DNA from: Haemonchus contortus
Taxonomy: Eukaryota > Nematoda > Chromadorea > Rhabditida > Trichostrongylidae
Length of the DNA: 64,000 bases
Direction: 5' to 3'
NCBI GenBank assembly: GCA_000469685.2
Contig: LS997562.1
Location: forward strand, 43,104,345 to 43,168,344
In this document: positions 60,893 to 64,000 of the stretch, piece after piece
Layout of the letters: every line of letters begins with the position of its first letter
Position numbering within the stretch: position 1 is the stretch's first letter
Translations under genes and position numbers: made by a program
Notes under the pieces: model-generated
The model's input: the letters and a program-made list of their open reading frames with translations, nothing else
Databases searched by the model: none
What the model was told of the DNA's origin: nothing

Positions 60893-62758
60893 ATGTCATT
60901 CAGCAATGGAAATCTCGAAAAGGTAAATCTGAACAATGAAGAGCTGCAAAAATTGCTCAATAAGATGTCCAGCGACGAGCGTAAAGAACTTACGGACACG
61001 TTGAGAGCATGCACAACAGAGGTAGGCAGACTTACTTCTATTTACAATCGTTTCAGTTTTATTACATAGTTTTTGGAATCAATCAATCGTGATGAACAGG
61101 TGGGTTCTCCAAATGGAAGTTTCGATGCTCTTCTTCTACGCTTTTTCTTTGGATACTTTTTCAAATTAAGCATTTCCATTCTAAACGAAAACTCTTTTGC
61201 TTTCTGAGCTAATTCACTATAGAGTTTGAAATGCGTATGAAGCACTGTATGTTTCAATGAATACGATTCCGTTAGCCAGGATACTGATAACTGGTTGGCA
61301 AAGAGGTAAGGAAGGTGAACCATTAGGCAATCAAAATCGCGATTCTTCTGAGTTCCTCGATTATCAACTTTGAATGGTAACTACTTTCAGAATGGTTTAT
61401 ATTATAAACCAGGTCCCTGGGTATTTATGGTCAAAATATAGCTGAACAGATATTTCTATTATTTTTTCTAAAGTAAAAAGGTAATTATATTTTTCTAGAC
61501 CATACGCAGTTACTCGGCTGCCAGCCCGATAAATACTTGTTCACGGTTCTGAAAGGGGTACATTTAGAAAAATAGTATTCGAAGGTTTGTGAAGGCCTGA
61601 GTGTGTTTAAAGCCAAATCGAAGGGAGTGGATGGATGACCTGCAGCCGTTTTCTGAATTTAGCAAGTATTACTGCTTATTTTTAGGTAACATTGACCCGT
61701 GGATTGCCGATTACAGCAATCGTGCTTGGCTCTCTGTATTATGCTCGAACTCGCCTTCCACCTCAATATCACTTTGGTCCAAAAGGATGGCCTTTTTATG
61801 CGATCATGGGCATTGGCACTCTAACCACGGTCAACGTTTTTGGTATGGGACAATGCCGTGATCGTATACAGCCTTTTGTTGCCAGGATGTGGCAGAAGGT
61901 ACGATGCAATAGACAGTAACAAGTCATGGATTAGTCACTAGTAACGGTCATGGACAAGTCATGGCACAAAACAGACAATAAATGTGTGGTCGCGTAGTGA
62001 AGATGCATTCCTCGCCCATCATGTTGATATTTTTATCATGACTTTTTGTCATTACGACATCTAACGCCCCAGCGATTGTCCATGATGAAGGGAAAATGAT
62101 CCACTGCGCGAATACATGTTCTCAGTTCTTCTGTGCCCCTTGTCCGTTAAAAGTTCATCATTCATCGGCTGTAGCCTGCTACAAATAGCATTTATACTCT
62201 TTTGATTTAGTATAATGTTGGCCATTCTTCAACCAGTTACGATGATATTCGTCGTCGGCATAGAATGGAGTCCGGATTTGCTGCTCCCGATGTTTCTGCT
62301 GCAGGTGTTCAGCCACGGAAATTTGAAGACCCATATGCTGCAACGGAGCGTTCTTATGTAGGTTCCTTTTCCCAGTCCAGACAGATGAGTTTTATGTCAC
62401 AATTTTACTGGAACCCTTTTTCAGAAGGATCCCTATGCTGCAACGGATCTCTCCTATGTAAGTTTAAATGTTTTCCCCTTTTTAATCGTTTCCCTTGTTT
62501 AATTTTTGGAAATACATTTTTCTCCAGAAAGATCCTTATGCTATGACTGGAGATAAAGTGCCATCTTTCGGCGAAATGACCACCGATTACTCGAAAATGG
62601 AACCCACCTTCGACATGACCACTCCCGATAATTCGACTGGGCAGCAATCGAAGCCGATGCCTGGGCCAGGCTATATGTTCGGTGATACTCCTACATACAT
62701 GTCAGGTACACCTACTACACCTCGAACATCAGGGAATTCGTCTGAATTCTCGCGATAA
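60893..62758 (+). CDS. OCIA-domain (asrij/OCIAD-like) membrane protein, 6 exons, complete
   Basis: Exons: 60893-61021, 61070-61099, 61686-61898, 62211-62357, 62425-62457, 62528-62758. All junctions are phase 0 with GT/AG borders, giving 260 aa, close to animal OCIAD1 in length. Residues about 29-112 match the OCIA layout: acidic and arginine-rich SSDERKELTDTLRACTTE, then R-G-LP, a hydrophobic segment (ITAIVLGSLYYA), a linker with FGPKGWP, a second hydrophobic segment (YAIMGIGTLTTVNVFG), then the CRDR turn where the family has a conserved Cys and basic residues. Family knowledge: endosomal or mitochondrial inner-membrane scaffold affecting signalling and complex III assembly. The C-terminal half is low complexity and rich in D, S, T, P and M. 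It contains three DPYA repeats in consecutive exons. Exon 2 is only 30 bp. A CACTGCAG acceptor 2 bp before the ATG suggests trans-splicing or a 5'UTR intron. The OCIA assignment rests on pattern recognition only. Confidence 0.8.
62162..62195 (+). other. Intron sequence before the repeat-bearing exons of the OCIA gene
   Basis: This is part of the 312-bp intron (61899-62210) between the OCIA-domain exon and the C-terminal repeat exons. Its donor is GTACGA and its acceptor TTGATTTAG. I see no other feature in it. Confidence 0.5.
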
Positions 62759-62845
62759 CTCGGACATCTCTCGTGTAACTAGGCCTAGGAGCGTTCAAGC
62801 TCGATCTTATGTTGTTGTATTTACTTTCTTTTTAATTGTTATATA

Positions 62846-62851
62846 AATAAA
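62846..62851 (+). promoter_or_regulatory. AATAAA polyadenylation signal of the OCIA gene
   Basis: AATAAA lies 88 bp after the OCIA gene stop codon, in an AT-rich 3' UTR. It is the first clear hexamer downstream. Confidence 0.7.
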
Positions 62852-62859
62852 TGGATATG

Positions 62860-63770
62860 ATGTCGTTCCACTTGTTCGATACGTACGTTTTCCAAATGGT
62901 TGTCGGAGCTTCGAGAGCACCACTACAACTTTTAATGGGTGGCGTTGGCCCGAAGACAGTTGAAACAATAAAGAGAAGCACGAATGCTTAAGCTTCACAA
63001 ATAATTTTAAGAATTGTCAATGCACTACATATAATCAGCCAAAATTGCTAGTTTTTGAAGAGCATGTCATAGTGTACGTGTAATCACGTGAACCTTCAAT
63101 TGGCATGTAGTAAAAATCCTATTAGGACGGTTTACAAGTGACCAGTAGTTCCAGTACAATTGTCGACAGGTCATGGTGGAGCATGGGCGGGCGTTGCAAA
63201 GGGGCTTATTGTCGTTCCATTGTGCTCACCATGAAAACATTGTGAGAACAAACAATAACATCTGGCTGTGATTCTTTATTCAGACTAAACGTACACGGAG
63301 CAGATCAATAGAAATTAAATCCTCAAACCAGAGAAGAGCTCAGAAAAGCCAAGAAACGCAGAAGAAGCACACTTCATATCTCCTTCCACTCCCTACTTCA
63401 CCTTTGCTCTGAACAGTTGAGAAGAAAGAGGTTGGATGAATATCTCCAGCTAAGCAGAGTTTGTTGACCAGTCATTGGAGCCAAAAGGCTTTTTTGTGAT
63501 TTGAAAGAATCGCGTTTTTTTTTTATCGAAAGCATCCAGATGTCATTGCATAACCTAAAAAAAGCCTCTCAATCAAATATTTAGAAAAGTGTGAAAGTAT
63601 GTGAGCGCAAGGTGGATGCTGGTAGGTAAAAGTGAATTGGTAACAGTGCGGATTGCCTGAGCTTCGGATGCCTTACATCAGGAATGATTTTCTATTTCAC
63701 TTATCACTAACATCAGAATAATGAGTTTCAGTTCCATGCAAAACTGGAATGATACCGCTGACTTACAAAA
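62860..63770. other. Intergenic region upstream of the glycine-rich gene
   Basis: I see no exon here. It is presumed to hold upstream control sequences of the glycine-rich gene. Confidence 0.5.
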
Positions 63771-63771
63771 G

Positions 63772-63779
63772 TATAAAAG
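63772..63779 (+). promoter_or_regulatory. TATA box of the glycine-rich gene
   Basis: TATAAAAG lies 52-59 bp upstream of the ATG at 63831. A TATA box normally sets transcription start about 30 bp downstream, near 63803. That would place the ATG at 63831 as the first in the mRNA and leave the earlier in-frame ATG (63792) upstream of the cap. Confidence 0.55.
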
Positions 63780-63830
63780 CGAAAACTCGGGATGAGTGAG
63801 TATGATCTTCGTCGACTTACTTGTCTTCTC

Positions 63831-64000
63831 ATGGCTTCTGTCTACTTCGGAGCTGCTGGTGGCTCTGGTGCACCAGGAGCCCAATCACAGTATTTCGGTG
63901 TAGGTGGTGGTGGTGCCAAACCACCTGCCGGCGGTGGTGGAGGTGGAGCGCCTCCTCCAGCCGGACAATCACAGTATTTTGGTGTTGGAGGCGGTGGAGG
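63831..64000 (+). CDS. Glycine-rich repeat protein, 5' part only (runs off the window)
   Basis: The open frame starts MASVYFGAAGGSGAPG and continues to the window end without a stop. It carries two copies of QSQYFGVGGGG separated by a proline/glycine linker (AKPPAGGGGGGAPPPAG). The in-frame ATG at 63792 would add 13 residues (MSEYDLRRLTCLL...) and create a hydrophobic, signal-like stretch, but the TATA box favours 63831. I do not recognise the family. Gly-rich Tyr-Phe repeats are typical of extracellular structural or low-complexity proteins such as cuticle, eggshell or RNA-binding tails. Function unknown. Confidence 0.6.
   Translation, partial: MASVYFGAAGGSGAPGAQSQYFGVGGGGAKPPAGGGGGGAPPPAGQSQYFGVGGGG

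Noticed and set aside
61498..61560. Additional OCIA exon after the TTTTTCTAG at 61498
   Set aside because: It quickly reaches a stop (SRF-stop) and would disrupt the domain. Joining exon 2 directly to 61686 gives the expected OCIA sequence.

Overview
The window looks like nuclear DNA from a strongylid nematode, most likely a hookworm (Ancylostoma/Necator group). The evidence is a C. elegans-style, intron-rich ADAM10/SUP-17 gene with short introns and TTTNCAG-like acceptors, an AT-rich intergenic background, and RTE, mariner and Penelope-like remnants of the kinds common in hookworm genomes. No bacterial operon, CRISPR, rRNA or plasmid feature is visible. The species call is an inference.

Bases 1-48,600 are a gene desert. 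I could support no spliced host gene there. The recognisable content is old mobile DNA: seven copies of a tRNA-headed SINE-like repeat, a deleted mariner element with an inverted partner (10,607-11,516), an RTE-type LINE reverse-transcriptase relic (about 26,935-27,645), a nearly full-length but broken mariner with 26-bp perfect terminal repeats (32,243-33,512), a piggyBac-like MITE (44,931-45,145), a strong 93-base foldback hairpin (6,210-6,302), two repeat pairs, a short tandem duplication, and two G-quadruplex-type tracts. None of the short ORFs in this part resembles a protein-coding exon.

Bases 48,613-58,019 (minus strand) hold an ADAM10/SUP-17 ortholog that I could thread through 18 exons to a 901-residue open reading frame. 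It has a signal peptide, a prodomain with a cysteine switch, a furin site, a zinc-metalloprotease domain, disintegrin and cysteine-rich regions, one transmembrane helix and a long proline-, serine- and arginine-rich tail. In the family this is the membrane sheddase that cleaves Notch (LIN-12/GLP-1) receptors. Its 2,958-bp sixth intron contains, on the opposite strand, a Penelope-like retroelement with an intact 512-residue reverse transcriptase plus GIY-YIG ORF.

Bases 60,893-62,758 (plus strand) encode a 260-residue OCIA-domain (asrij-like) membrane protein in six exons. Three consecutive exons carry copies of a DPYA repeat, which points to local exon duplication. The window ends inside the first exon of a glycine-rich secreted or structural protein (from 63,831), with a TATA box at 63,772. 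The SUP-17 and OCIA genes are divergent and separated by about 2.9 kb.
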